Of a stretch of DNA of 64,000 nucleotides, positions 34,368 through 44,240 are shown in pieces. Origin of the DNA: Mycobacterium pinniadriaticum (GTDB taxonomy: Bacteria > Actinomycetota > Actinomycetes > Mycobacteriales > Mycobacteriaceae); contig NZ_JAPJDO010000012.1 of assembly GCF_026242045.1 (NCBI RefSeq), forward strand, positions 1-64,000. The letters run 5' to 3'. Within the stretch, counting starts at the first letter, position 1. Every line of letters starts with the position of its first letter. Both the position numbers and the translations under genes were made by a program. The notes beneath the pieces are model-generated. The model had not been told where the DNA came from. It worked only from the letters and a program-made list of their open reading frames with translations, and made no database searches.

Positions 34368-35713
34368 TGCGGTCACGTCGTCGACTACGCAATGGGTTAC
34401 GAATCGGGCTCGCACTGCTGCTTGTGGGCGGCGCCGTGGTCACGTGCCGTGTCCACGACACCAACGACAAGACCCGTATTGTGGCGTACTTCGACAACAG
34501 CAATGGCTTGTTCGCGGGCGACGAGGTGCGCATCCTGGGCGTACCGGTGGGTGCTATCGACGCGATCGAACCGCAGCCCGAACAGGTCAAAATCACGTTC
34601 TGGGTCCACAACAGGTACAAGGTGCCGGCCGACGCGAAGGCCGCGATCGTATCCCCGCAGTTGGTCACCTCGCGCGCAATCCAGCTCACCCCGGCCTACA
34701 CGAGCGGGGCGGTGATGCCCGACGGCGCGATCATCCCGCAGACCCGCACTGCTGTTCCACTCGAGTGGGATGACCTTCGCCAACAACTCGAAAAGCTCAC
34801 TACCGCCTTACAGCCGACCCAGCCCGGCGGTGTGAGCACGCTAGGCGCATTCATCAACACCTCCGCAGATAACCTCCGCGGTCAAGGCGCTAACATCCGC
34901 GACACCATCATCAAGATGTCGCAAGCCTTGTCCATCCTCGGCGATCACAGCAACGACATCTTCTCCAGCATCAAGAACCTGTCCACCGTCGTATCCGCGC
35001 TGCAGGATAGCGCCACGTTGCTTAAACAGCTCAACGTGAACATGGCTGTGGTGACCGCGGCGGTAGACGGCACACCCGATGCGGTCGGCAACGCAGTCAA
35101 AGACATCAACGACGTCGTCGGTGACACGACTCGATTCATTGCAGATAACCGCGAGTCCATTGGCACGACCACAGACAAGCTCGCCTCGATCACGACCGCC
35201 GTGCAACAGAGCATCGACGATATCGAGCAGTCACTACATCTGTTCCCGAACGCATTCCAGAACTTCGTGAACATCTACCAGCCGACACAGCAGGGCCTGA
35301 CGGGTGCACTAGTGATGAACAACTTCGCCAACCCAATCTCGTTCCTATGCGGGGGAATCCAGGCCGCGTCCAAGCTCAACGCCGAACAATCCGCCAAGCT
35401 TTGCGTGCAATACCTGGCGCCAATCGTCAAGAATCGCCAATACAACTTCCCTCCGCTGGGCTCGAACTACGTCGTCGGTGCAGGAGCGCGCCCCAATGAA
35501 GTGACCTACAGCGAGAACTGGATGCGCCCCGACTACACCACTCCCAGGTCGACCTCGCCAACCGAAACGCCCCTCACCGGAGCCCCACTAGCAGCCGAAG
35601 CAGCACCCTCAACGAACCCGGATACCAGTGCCCTACCGCCTGCCGACTCCCAATCGACCGACCCGTCGTCCGGTCTGCCCGGCATGATGGTGCCACAGGG
35701 CGGCGGCTCATAA
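34364..35713 (+). CDS. mceD: MceD-type protein of the plus-strand Mce system (449 aa)
   Basis: An Mce subunit with an N-terminal anchor (GLRIGLALLLVGGAVVTC), MCE domain (IVAYFDNSNGLFAGDEVRIL) and the motif TRAVPLEWD (TAVPLEWDDLRQQLEKL) typical of MceD. The C-terminus is Thr/Pro/Ser-rich. GTG at 34364 overlaps the mceC stop; ATG at 34367 is equally possible. Confidence 0.92.
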   Translation: MMRSRRRLRNGLRIGLALLLVGGAVVTCRVHDTNDKTRIVAYFDNSNGLFAGDEVRILGVPVGAIDAIEPQPEQVKITFWVHNRYKVPADAKAAIVSPQLVTSRAIQLTPAYTSGAVMPDGAIIPQTRTAVPLEWDDLRQQLEKLTTALQPTQPGGVSTLGAFINTSADNLRGQGANIRDTIIKMSQALSILGDHSNDIFSSIKNLSTVVSALQDSATLLKQLNVNMAVVTAAVDGTPDAVGNAVKDINDVVGDTTRFIADNRESIGTTTDKLASITTAVQQSIDDIEQSLHLFPNAFQNFVNIYQPTQQGLTGALVMNNFANPISFLCGGIQAASKLNAEQSAKLCVQYLAPIVKNRQYNFPPLGSNYVVGAGARPNEVTYSENWMRPDYTTPRSTSPTETPLTGAPLAAEAAPSTNPDTSALPPADSQSTDPSSGLPGMMVPQGGGS

Positions 35714-35714
35714 G

Positions 35715-36860
35715 ATGCGCGCTAGACGGAAACAACGATGGCATGCGGTAATCAGTGCACCTCTGCTCGCGGTAATCGCCACATCGTCGGGCTGCGAATG
35801 GCGGGGTCTAAACGCGTTGCCGTTACCCGGAACTCAAGGCGGTGGCCCCGGGTCGTTCCTGATACAAGCACAGCTGCCTGACGTCGGCTACATCCAGCAG
35901 AACTCCAGAGTTCGGATCGCCGATGCCAATGTAGGAACAATCACCAAGATTGAGCGCGAAGGCTGGCATGCATTGGTCACGATGAGGCTCAACGGCGACG
36001 TCGACCTGCCCGCGAACGCCACGGCCAAGGTCGGCCAAACGAGCCTCTTGGGTTCTCTGCACATAGAACTGGGCCCTCCGACCGACACACCACCGAAAGG
36101 CAAATTGCACGACGGCTCACTCATTCCCCTGGACAGATCAGGCGCCTACCCGAGTACCGATGAGACACTGGGGGCGCTGTCAATGCTGCTCAATGGTGGC
36201 GGGATCGGCCAGATGCAGGACATCACTGCGGCATTCGCAACAGCATTCGCCGGCCGCGTGGCGGATCTGCGCAGTCTGATCGAACAAATCGATCAGTTCG
36301 TGGCTCACCTGAATGCCGAAACCGGAGACATTATCGCCGCCACGGACAGCTTCAACAAACTCGTCGGCCAGTTCTCTGACCAAAAACCGGTGTTGGACAG
36401 GGCTATACGTACGATTCCGGATGCGCTGGCAGTCTTGGCTGCCCAGCGCGGCACCCTAGTCGAGGCGCTTGACGCGTTCGGCAAGTTCAGTGCGCTGGCT
36501 GCCCACGCCGTCAACCAGTCCAAGAGCAATCTTGTTGAGGAGCTCAAAGACGTTGCACCTGTGTTGCATTCGCTGGCTGATGCCGGACCAGATCTGACCC
36601 GCTCACTGGACTTTCTGTCTACCCTGCCATGGCCAAAGAAGAACCTCGACAAGTGGGTGCGCGGAGAATATGGCAATCTTACCGGAATCGTCGACCTGAC
36701 ACTCAGCCGGCTCGACAGCTCCTTCTTCACCGGCACCCGGTGGGAAGGAAAATTGACGGAACTCGAATTGCAGTGGGGCCGCACGATAGGTCAACTCCCC
36801 AGTCCCTATACAGCCGGCAACCCTTTGGTCGCCCCCTATCACCTCGATCAGGGGCCGTAA
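35715..36860 (+). CDS. mceE: MceE-type lipoprotein of the plus-strand Mce system (381 aa)
   Basis: The lipoprotein member (LprK-like) of the Mce set. The N-terminal signal (LLAVIATSSGC) has a Cys27 in a weak lipobox, followed by the conserved WRGLNALPLPGTQGGGPGSF. The MCE domain follows. Spaced 1 bp from mceD and 1 bp from mceF. Confidence 0.92.
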   Translation: MRARRKQRWHAVISAPLLAVIATSSGCEWRGLNALPLPGTQGGGPGSFLIQAQLPDVGYIQQNSRVRIADANVGTITKIEREGWHALVTMRLNGDVDLPANATAKVGQTSLLGSLHIELGPPTDTPPKGKLHDGSLIPLDRSGAYPSTDETLGALSMLLNGGGIGQMQDITAAFATAFAGRVADLRSLIEQIDQFVAHLNAETGDIIAATDSFNKLVGQFSDQKPVLDRAIRTIPDALAVLAAQRGTLVEALDAFGKFSALAAHAVNQSKSNLVEELKDVAPVLHSLADAGPDLTRSLDFLSTLPWPKKNLDKWVRGEYGNLTGIVDLTLSRLDSSFFTGTRWEGKLTELELQWGRTIGQLPSPYTAGNPLVAPYHLDQGP

Positions 36861-36861
36861 C

Positions 36862-38304
36862 GTGCGACAAAGCAAATGGGTCAAAATCCAACTTGCAATC
36901 TTCGTCACGGTCGCCGTGGTAGCCGGAGCGGTGATGATCTTCGGATACATCAGAGTGCCAGCGCTATTCGGGGTAGGCCACTACACGGTCACCATGCAGC
37001 TAGCGCAAGCCGGTGGACTCTATGAGAGGGCCAACGTCACCTATCGCGGCACCGAAGTCGGCCGAGTCACTTCTATCCGCCTCACCCCCGCCGGAGTGGA
37101 CGCGGTGCTGTCGTTACGGTCCGATGTACCTATCCCCTCCGACCTGGACGCTCAAGTGCACAGTACGTCCGCGATCGGCGAGCAGTACGTCGCGCTAGTA
37201 CCACGTAGCAACACCGCCCCATCTCTCAAAGACAGTGACGTCATACCGATGGGCCGCACGTCGGTACCGCCCGATATCAACGCTCTGCTGGATGCAACCA
37301 ACCGTGGCCTGAGAGCGATACCGCGGGACAGCCTGAAGACGGCCATCGACGAAAGCTACACCGCTGTCGGAGGATTAGGCCCGGAGATCTCCCGGATCGT
37401 CAGAGGCTCCACCCAATTAGCCATCGACGCACGCGCCAACCTCGACCCCCTTGTCCAGCTGATCGATCGGTCCCAGCCGCTACTGGATTCACAGACCGAC
37501 ACCGCCGACTCCATCCACTCCTGGGCCGCACACCTCGCCAATCTCACACGCCAACTGAAGTCCAACGATTCCGCGCTCGGCAGTCTGCTTGAAGGTGGCG
37601 GACAGGCTGCCAGCGAGGCTCGCCAGCTGATCGACCGCCTCCAGCCGACGCTGCCGGTGTTGCTAGCCAATCTCGTCAGCGTCGGCCAGCTCGCACTCAC
37701 CTACCAGCCGGCCATCGAGCAGCTTCTGGTACTGCTTCCCATGGGGGTAGGAATCATGGCTAACGGTGCGGTCGCCAACAGGGACACCAAAGGACTGGGC
37801 GGCTATGTCCTTGCGTTCAACCTCAACCTCAACCTTCCCCCAGCCTGCACAACCGGCTATCTACCCGCCCAACAACAGCGGATACCGACCTTGCAAGACA
37901 GCCCTGAGCCGCCCCACGGTGACCTCTACTGCCGCATACCCCAGGACTCATGGTTGGCAGTACGGGGTGCGCGCAACACGCCTTGCCTCACCAACCCTGG
38001 TAAGCGCGCCCCCATGGCAAAGATGTGCAAGTCCGACGAGCAGTACGTCCCGCTCAACGACGGCTCCAACTGGAAGGGTGACCCGAACGGAACTCTCACG
38101 GGCCAAGACGTCGTCGAGCAACCGCCCAATTCACTGCCAGCGTCCGCAGCGCCCCCGCTCCCTCCGATCGCCGTCACCTATTACGACCCTGCAACGGGAA
38201 GCTACGTCGGACCGGACGGCCGAACGTACACGCATTCCGACCTGGCCCAAAACGGTGGACAGCGGACATGGCAGAGCATGCTGACACCCCCAACCGGCAA
38301 TTGA
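36862..38304 (+). CDS. mceF: MceF-type protein of the plus-strand Mce system (480 aa)
   Basis: The last Mce subunit: membrane anchor (IFVTVAVVAGAVMIFGYI), MCE domain (YTVTMQLAQAGGLYERANVT), a long helical part, and a C-terminal globular end with several Cys and the repeat-like YYDPATGSYVGPDGRTYT shared with its paralogue. GTG start. No mce-associated (mam) genes follow; a weak hairpin lies 24 bp beyond the stop. Confidence 0.92.
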   Translation: MRQSKWVKIQLAIFVTVAVVAGAVMIFGYIRVPALFGVGHYTVTMQLAQAGGLYERANVTYRGTEVGRVTSIRLTPAGVDAVLSLRSDVPIPSDLDAQVHSTSAIGEQYVALVPRSNTAPSLKDSDVIPMGRTSVPPDINALLDATNRGLRAIPRDSLKTAIDESYTAVGGLGPEISRIVRGSTQLAIDARANLDPLVQLIDRSQPLLDSQTDTADSIHSWAAHLANLTRQLKSNDSALGSLLEGGGQAASEARQLIDRLQPTLPVLLANLVSVGQLALTYQPAIEQLLVLLPMGVGIMANGAVANRDTKGLGGYVLAFNLNLNLPPACTTGYLPAQQQRIPTLQDSPEPPHGDLYCRIPQDSWLAVRGARNTPCLTNPGKRAPMAKMCKSDEQYVPLNDGSNWKGDPNGTLTGQDVVEQPPNSLPASAAPPLPPIAVTYYDPATGSYVGPDGRTYTHSDLAQNGGQRTWQSMLTPPTGN

Positions 38305-38328
38305 AAGACTGAGCTTCTGTCAGAACTA

Positions 38329-38346
38329 GCCCGACCCCGATCGGGC
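38329..38346 (+). terminator. Weak hairpin after mceF
   Basis: GCCCGA-CCCCGA-TCGGGC, a 6-bp stem 24 bp downstream of the plus-strand mceF stop. There is no T-run, so termination here is uncertain. Confidence 0.3.
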
Positions 38347-38356
38347 GATCCACTGT

Positions 38357-38800
38357 TCATGAGAGTCTTGCGGGACACGTTGTGGGGCAGGAAGGCTCGG
38401 CAAGATCATGGCGACGAGAAAACTGCACAGGCCCGAGATAGATCGCGTGGAAGTGGTCAACGGTGCAACTGGTGAAAGTGCTCATCGTGCGTGGTTCCTT
38501 CATCTGCATGCCGGTTTCGCCATACGGTGTCCAGAGCGTGGTCAGGATGCGCGTCCCGATTCGTGGATCGCCGAGCGTGATCGTGTCGCCGCCGATCGCG
38601 GCCCCACCGTATGCCACCGGCGCGGACACCGCACCTCGTGGACCGGTCTCTCATACACGGCGTGGTCGGCGGCTGTCAGCCTCGCCAGGTGTGCACCGTA
38701 TCGGTTCCTGGTCTGTGCGGTCAGCATGATCGGGGTTGCCACCGGGCCCGCGTGGCCGAGTGCCACCGTGCTGCTGCGCGGTGCGGTTAGGCCTTGCAAC
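38357..38800 (-). pseudogene. Frameshifted coding remnant between the two mce operons
   Basis: Two minus-strand frames each show high third-position GC and protein-like composition. One carries MLTAQTRNRYGAHLARLTA in the upstream part (about 38630-38730); the other carries TITLGDPRIGTRILTTLW and CTVDHFHAIYLG in the downstream part (about 38420-38629). They join only if a frameshift near 38620-38640 is assumed. I did not recognise a family. There is no ribosome-binding site for the downstream piece. It fills most of the 498-bp gap between the plus-strand mceF and the acyl-CoA synthetase. Confidence 0.4.
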
Positions 38801-38802
38801 GT

Positions 38803-40329
38803 CTATACCGACGCAGAGTACTTCCGTACAAGTTGCTGTTTGTAGAGCTTGCCGGTGTCGGTTCGGGGCAGCTGCTCCTCGAAGGACAGCGAACGCGGAC
38901 ATTTGTAGTGCGCCATTCGATTCCGGAGCCAATCAAGAAGTTCCCCGGCGACCTGCTCAGTGGCATCGGCCGGGTCGACCGTCTGCACCACGCCTTTGAC
39001 CGCCTGGCCCATTTCGTCGTCCGGCACGCCGAATACCGCGGCGTCGAGCACCTTGGGGTGGGTGATCAGGAGATCCTCGGCCTCTTGCGGGTAGATGTTC
39101 ACCCCGCCCGAGATGATCATGTGGTGCCGGCGATCGGTGAGGTATAGGTAGCCGTCGTCGTCGAGGTATCCGATATCGCCCACCGTCACCCAGCCGTGCT
39201 CGTCGCGGGCCGCTGACGTCTTCGCTTCGTCGTTGAGGTACCGGAACGGCCGCCCGCCTTCGTAGAAGATTTCCCCCGGCTGGCCGGGCGGCAACTCCCG
39301 GCGACCCTCGTCGAGGATGTGCGGAATCCCCACCAGGGGCCGACCAACCGAGCCCGGGCGAGCCAGCCACTCCTCCGCCTTGATGAACGACGCACCGATT
39401 CCTTCGGAGGCGGCGTAGTACTCGTCGACGATCGGCCCCCACCACTGGATCATCTGCCTTTTGATTTCGACCGGGCAGGGGGCTGCAGCGTGCACTACCC
39501 GCTTCAGGCTGGAGACATCGTACGAATTTCGCACCGGCTCAGGCAGTTTCAGCAGCCGTACGAACATCGCGGGGACGAATTGGCCGTGCGTGATTCGGTA
39601 ACGCTGGATACATTCGAGTGCGGCCTGCGGGTCAAACTTCTCCATCACGACGGTGGTACCGCCCACCGATTGCACCGCCATGGTCCACAGCGACGGTGCG
39701 GTGCGGTATAGCGGCGCCGGGTTCAGATAGACCGAGTCACAGGTGATTCCGACGGCGTCCAGCAAGGGCAACACACTGCCGGGGGCTTCTGCCGGCGACA
39801 GTTGCGTGAGCTCGCGGCGAATGCCCTTGGGTCTGCCGGTGGTTCCCGACGAATACTGCAGTAGGTCACCTTCGATTTCGTCGCTGATCGGCGTATATGG
39901 TTGTTCGGCAACGCATTCCGGATAACGTGCCCAGCCGTCGAGGTCGTCGTCGGCGATCAGCAAGTGCTGAGGCAGCCCGTTGACGAGGTGCTGGCCGAGG
40001 CGTTCGCAGACCGCGCGCGTAGCCCGCGATCCGAGCACCGCTTTGGCGCCGCTGTCGTCGACGATGTATGCGGCCTCGGCGGCCGTGAGGTGGGTGTTGA
40101 TCAGTGCGTAATAGAGTCCGCTACGGCGGGCGGCCCACATCGCCGCATGCACGTGCTCGTTGTTCTCCAAGATCAACGCAACCACGTCACCCTTGCGCAG
40201 GCCGACCGCGCGCCAGTGGTGCGCGAGACGGTTGGCGCGCTCCTCGAGCTCGGCGAAATCGATGACCGTCCCTGTTGCGGCCAAGATCAGGGCGGGCTTG
40301 CCCGAGCTGACGTGTTCACGGATCTGCAT
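38803..40329 (-). CDS. FadD-type acyl-CoA synthetase (508 aa)
   Basis: An AMP-forming ligase of the ANL superfamily. The P-loop is YSSGTTGRPKG (about 169-179), the adenylate-binding part is in EYYAASEG, and the C-terminal hinge and Lys region read YLTDRRHHMIISGGVNIYPQE and PRTDTGKLYKQ. It would convert an imported or released carboxylic acid to its CoA thioester. It starts 30 bp after the minus-strand mceF stop and is probably the last gene of that operon, matching the frequent fadD-mce association in mycobacteria. Confidence 0.93.
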   Translation of the reverse strand: MQIREHVSSGKPALILAATGTVIDFAELEERANRLAHHWRAVGLRKGDVVALILENNEHVHAAMWAARRSGLYYALINTHLTAAEAAYIVDDSGAKAVLGSRATRAVCERLGQHLVNGLPQHLLIADDDLDGWARYPECVAEQPYTPISDEIEGDLLQYSSGTTGRPKGIRRELTQLSPAEAPGSVLPLLDAVGITCDSVYLNPAPLYRTAPSLWTMAVQSVGGTTVVMEKFDPQAALECIQRYRITHGQFVPAMFVRLLKLPEPVRNSYDVSSLKRVVHAAAPCPVEIKRQMIQWWGPIVDEYYAASEGIGASFIKAEEWLARPGSVGRPLVGIPHILDEGRRELPPGQPGEIFYEGGRPFRYLNDEAKTSAARDEHGWVTVGDIGYLDDDGYLYLTDRRHHMIISGGVNIYPQEAEDLLITHPKVLDAAVFGVPDDEMGQAVKGVVQTVDPADATEQVAGELLDWLRNRMAHYKCPRSLSFEEQLPRTDTGKLYKQQLVRKYSASV

Positions 40330-40359
40330 GGCGCCATCATGGTGCGTACCGAGCGCACA

Positions 40360-41820
40360 TCAATTACTGGGGGGGAGGAGCATATCCTGCCATGTCGGAT
40401 TCGTCGGTGCGTTCTGCGCCAGATTGCCCTGGGTGTATGTGTTGCCGTCAGGTCCGACATACGAGCCGGTGGCCGGGTCGTATTCGGCAATCGCTACCGG
40501 TGGCTCCGCCGGGGCCGGGGGCGGTATTGCAGTCGAGCCCGGCGTACCCGGCGGCGGTTGCGGAATGGTTTGACCCGTGCTGGTTGCGTTGGGGTCGCCC
40601 TTCCAGTTGAGGCCGTCGTTGAGGGGGACGTAATTCTCGTCGCTCTCGCACATCTTGACCGTGGGAGCACGCTTGCCGGAGCGGGTCGCGCATGGGGTGT
40701 TACGTGCGCCGCGCACGTTGAACACCGAGTCCTGGGGCACTCGGCAGTACAGGTCACCTTCGGGACGGTCGGGGGAGTCCTGGAAGGCGGCCGATCGCCA
40801 CTGCTGCGCGGGCAGGAAGCCGGTGGTGCAGGGCGGGGGCACATTGAAATTCAGGTTGAAGCTCAAGAACCCACCTTTGTAGGGCAAGTTGGTATCCCGG
40901 TCGGGAAGTGCGGTCGCTTGGACGTCTGCCGCGCCCTGGGGCAGCAGGACCAGGATTTGTTCGATGCCGTCTCGGTAAGCGACGCCGACCTCGCCTACGC
41001 TCACCAAGTTAGCCAACAGGATCGGCAGCGTCGGTTGCAGCCGCCGGATCAGCGCGCGGCCTGCTTCCGCGGTGGGCGCGCCCTGCTCGAGGATGCCTCG
41101 CACGGCTGGGTCCTGGTCCTTGAGCTGGCGACTGATGTCGGCGACGCGCGCCGCCCACGCCTGGACTTCATCGGATGTGTCGATCTGGCTCTGGAGCAAC
41201 GGCGCGGAATTGTCGACGAGGTTGGTCAACTCGCTGAGATGCTTGCGGGCATCGCTCGCCAGTGTGGTGGAGCCTCTCACCAGCCGGGACAGCTCCGGTC
41301 CCAGCCCGCCGAATGCGGTGTAGGACTCGTCGACCGCGGTTTTCAGGTCGTCACGCGGTATCGCTTCCAGCCCGCGGTTTGTCGCGTCCAGCAACGAGTT
41401 GATGTCGGGCGGTACTCGGGTGTCGGTCCGCGGGATCACGTCGCCGTCCTTGAGCGGGGGCGCGTCGCTGGTCCGCGGGAGCAACGCGACATACTGTTCA
41501 CCCACCGCGGAGGTACTGTGCACTGCCGCGGTGAGGTTCGAGGGGATCTTGACGTCCGACCGCAGTGAGAGCACCGCGACGACGCCGCTGTCGGTCAGAT
41601 TGACGTCCTTTACCTCGCCGACCTCGCTGCCGCGATAGGTGACGTTGGCACGTTGGTAAAGCCCTCCCGCCTCCGGCAGCTCAACGGTCACCGTGTATTG
41701 CCCGACGCCAAACAGGAGTTGCGGCAGCTTGAGGTAGCCGAGTGCGATGACGGTGAGGGTGATCAGCGAAACTACGAGAAATATCGCCAATTGAATGCGG
41801 ATCCGCCTGGTCATGTACAT
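40360..41820 (-). CDS. mceF: MceF-type protein of the minus-strand Mce system (486 aa)
   Basis: Paralogue of the plus-strand mceF: anchor (LAIFLVVSLITLTVIALGYL), MCE domain (YTVTVELPEAGGLYQRANVT) and the same C-terminal end (EYDPATGSYVGPDGNTYT). Start ATG at 41820 with a second Met two codons later; 6 bp after the mceE stop. Confidence 0.92.
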   Translation of the reverse strand: MYMTRRIRIQLAIFLVVSLITLTVIALGYLKLPQLLFGVGQYTVTVELPEAGGLYQRANVTYRGSEVGEVKDVNLTDSGVVAVLSLRSDVKIPSNLTAAVHSTSAVGEQYVALLPRTSDAPPLKDGDVIPRTDTRVPPDINSLLDATNRGLEAIPRDDLKTAVDESYTAFGGLGPELSRLVRGSTTLASDARKHLSELTNLVDNSAPLLQSQIDTSDEVQAWAARVADISRQLKDQDPAVRGILEQGAPTAEAGRALIRRLQPTLPILLANLVSVGEVGVAYRDGIEQILVLLPQGAADVQATALPDRDTNLPYKGGFLSFNLNFNVPPPCTTGFLPAQQWRSAAFQDSPDRPEGDLYCRVPQDSVFNVRGARNTPCATRSGKRAPTVKMCESDENYVPLNDGLNWKGDPNATSTGQTIPQPPPGTPGSTAIPPPAPAEPPVAIAEYDPATGSYVGPDGNTYTQGNLAQNAPTNPTWQDMLLPPSN

Positions 41821-41826
41821 GTCGAG

Positions 41827-42966
41827 CTACGGCCCCTGGTCAAAGTTATATGGCGCGACGAGCGGATTGTCGCGGGTGTAGGGACTGGGCAGCTGCCCGA
41901 TGGTGCGACCCCACTGCATCTCGAGTTCGGTCAGGTTTCCTTCCCATCGGGTCCCGGTGAAGTACGACGAGTCGAGTCGGCTCAGCGTGAAGTCGAAGAC
42001 CGCGGTCAGATTGGCGTAGTCCCCGCGCATCCACTTCGAGAGCGTGTCTTTGGGGAACGGAAAAGTCGAGTAGAAGCCCAGCGAACGGGTCAACGCCGGC
42101 CCGGCATCTGCCAGCGACTGCAGCACTGGCCCGAGATCCTTTAGTTCCTTGACCAAATTGTCCTTGCTCTGGTTGATCGCATCGGCGGTCAGAGCACTGA
42201 ACTTGCCGAATTGATCCAGTGCACCAGCGAGGTTGTCCCGCTGGTCCTTGAGCACACTGAGCGCGTCGGGAATGTTCTTGAGTGCCTTTTCCACCACCGG
42301 CTTCTCGGCGGCGAACTGACCCGCCAGGTTGTTCAGGCCGTCGATCGCCGCCAGGATGTCGTCGCTTTGATCGTTGAGCGACGCCATGAAGGTGTCTAGC
42401 TGCTGGATCAGGCTGCGCAGGTCGTCCTCGCGTCCGCCGAAGGCGGTGCTCAGGGCCTGGGTGATGTCTTGGATCTGTCCCAGCCCACCGCCGTTCAGGA
42501 GCAGCGAAACTGCCGCTAGCGTCTGTTCGGTATTCGGATAGCTGCCTCCCGACCGAAGCGGGATCAGCGACCCATCGTGTAACTTGCCCTCGGGCGGAAC
42601 ATCGGTGGGAGCCGCTAGTTCGACGTGTTTTGACCCGAGCAGACTGGTTTGGCCAATCGTTGCGGTGGCGTTGGCCGGCAGCTCGACTCCCCCATTGATC
42701 GTCATCGTCAGCTGTGCATGCCAACCTTGACGCTCGATCTTGGTGACGTTGCCAACAGTGACGTCACCGACGCGAACGCGCGAGTTCCGCTCGATGTTGT
42801 CAACATCGGGCAACTGCGCCTGGATTGTGTACGCACCAGGGCCGCGTCCTTGGGTGCCCGGGAGGGGCAGCGAGTTGGCGCCACGCCAGTTGCTGCACCC
42901 GGCTAGCACGAGGGCGACGAGGAGCATTGACGCGACGGTGATGGGGCGCAGACGGCGCGTCATCAC
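41827..42966 (-). CDS. mceE: MceE-type lipoprotein of the minus-strand Mce system (379 aa)
   Basis: A lipoprotein subunit with a clear lipobox VLAGC (Cys24) after a hydrophobic signal, then NWRGANSLPLPGTQGRG and the MCE domain. Its lipobox is much better than that of the plus-strand paralogue. GTG at 42966 or ATG at 42963; both overlap the mceD stop. Confidence 0.93.
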   Translation of the reverse strand: MMTRRLRPITVASMLLVALVLAGCSNWRGANSLPLPGTQGRGPGAYTIQAQLPDVDNIERNSRVRVGDVTVGNVTKIERQGWHAQLTMTINGGVELPANATATIGQTSLLGSKHVELAAPTDVPPEGKLHDGSLIPLRSGGSYPNTEQTLAAVSLLLNGGGLGQIQDITQALSTAFGGREDDLRSLIQQLDTFMASLNDQSDDILAAIDGLNNLAGQFAAEKPVVEKALKNIPDALSVLKDQRDNLAGALDQFGKFSALTADAINQSKDNLVKELKDLGPVLQSLADAGPALTRSLGFYSTFPFPKDTLSKWMRGDYANLTAVFDFTLSRLDSSYFTGTRWEGNLTELEMQWGRTIGQLPSPYTRDNPLVAPYNFDQGP

Positions 42967-44240
42967 GAGCGCCCTTCGCCCGCGACCATCAAACCCGGCA
43001 ACCCATCGGCCGGGTTCGTCGATCGCGCCTCGGCAGCCAGGTCCGCACCGTTGACCGCAGGGGGCGGAATGTAGTCAGGCCGCATCCAGTCTTCGCTGTA
43101 GGTGACCTCGTTGGGCCGGGCCGAAGTACCGACGATGACGTTTTCGCCCAGCGGCGGGAAATTGAACTGTCGATTCTTGATGATCGGCGCGAGATACTGG
43201 GCGCACAGCTTGGCCGATTGTTCGGCGCCCATGCGTGAAGCGGCCTGAATCGCTCCGCATACGAAGCTGATCGGGTTGGCGAAGTTGTTGAACGCCACTG
43301 CGCCTGTCGGGCTGGCCTGTGCCGGTTGGTAACTGTTCAGGAAGTTCTGGAAGGCATTGGGCGCGATGTGTAGTGTCTGCTTGACGTCGTCGAGGCTGGC
43401 CGTCAGCGCCGTGGTGATCGACGCGAGTTTGTCCGACGTGGTTCCTAACGTCTCCTTATGCTCCAGCACGAAGCTCTGAACGTCACCGACCACCCCGTTG
43501 ATCTCCGCTATCGCGTTGCCGACTTCGTCGGTGTCGTTCGACAGCAGACCGGTTACGTCGGCCAGGTTCTGGTTGAGTGCGCGCATCAGATCTGCGCTGC
43601 CCTGGAGTGCCGACACTAGCGTCGACAAATTCTTCACAGTGCTGAACAGGTCCGAACTGTGATCACCGAGGGCGGAAAACGCCTGCGATAGCTTGACGAG
43701 CGTCTCTCGAATGTTCGTGCCCTGGCCGCGCAGGTTGTCCGCGGTGGTACTGATGAACTGGCCCAGGGTGCTGGCACCACCCGGTTCGGTGGGCTGCAGG
43801 GTGTTGGTCAGCTTCTCGAGTTGTTGACGGAAGTCGTCCCATTCGACCGGAACTGCGGTGCGCTCCTGCGGAATCACCGCGCCTTCGCTCATTCTCGGTC
43901 CCTCGGTGTAGACCGGGGTGAGCTGAACCGCGCGCGCCGTCACCAGTGACGGCGACAGGATCACCGCATTCGCATTGGCCGGCACCGGAACACTACTGTC
44001 GTACCAGAATTCGACCTTGGCCCGCTCCGGCTGCGCCTCGATTCGCACGATCTTGCCGACCGCCACCCCGAGGACGCGCACCTCGTCGCCGACGTACATG
44101 CCGTTGGTGTTGGCAAAGTACGCGGTGACGTGGATCCGCTGCGGGTCACCCGAGGATCGGGTTACCGCGACGATGCCCGCGATGAGCAAGGCCACCAGCG
44201 GGATGGCAAGTGCGATTCTCGCGATTCGCGGACTCATCAC
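42963..44240 (-). CDS. mceD: MceD-type protein of the minus-strand Mce system (425 aa)
   Basis: Membrane anchor (IALAIPLVALLIAGIVAVT), MCE domain (VTAYFANTNGMYVGDEVRVL) and the MceD signature TAVPVEWDDFRQQLEKL. Overlaps mceC and mceE by 4 bp each. Likely forms part of the hetero-hexameric Mce tube. Confidence 0.92.
   Translation of the reverse strand: MMSPRIARIALAIPLVALLIAGIVAVTRSSGDPQRIHVTAYFANTNGMYVGDEVRVLGVAVGKIVRIEAQPERAKVEFWYDSSVPVPANANAVILSPSLVTARAVQLTPVYTEGPRMSEGAVIPQERTAVPVEWDDFRQQLEKLTNTLQPTEPGGASTLGQFISTTADNLRGQGTNIRETLVKLSQAFSALGDHSSDLFSTVKNLSTLVSALQGSADLMRALNQNLADVTGLLSNDTDEVGNAIAEINGVVGDVQSFVLEHKETLGTTSDKLASITTALTASLDDVKQTLHIAPNAFQNFLNSYQPAQASPTGAVAFNNFANPISFVCGAIQAASRMGAEQSAKLCAQYLAPIIKNRQFNFPPLGENVIVGTSARPNEVTYSEDWMRPDYIPPPAVNGADLAAEARSTNPADGLPGLMVAGEGRS

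Noticed and set aside
39901..41568. Plus-strand open frame of 555 codons opposite fadD and mceF
   Set aside because: It spans two real minus-strand genes and their junction and has no family features.
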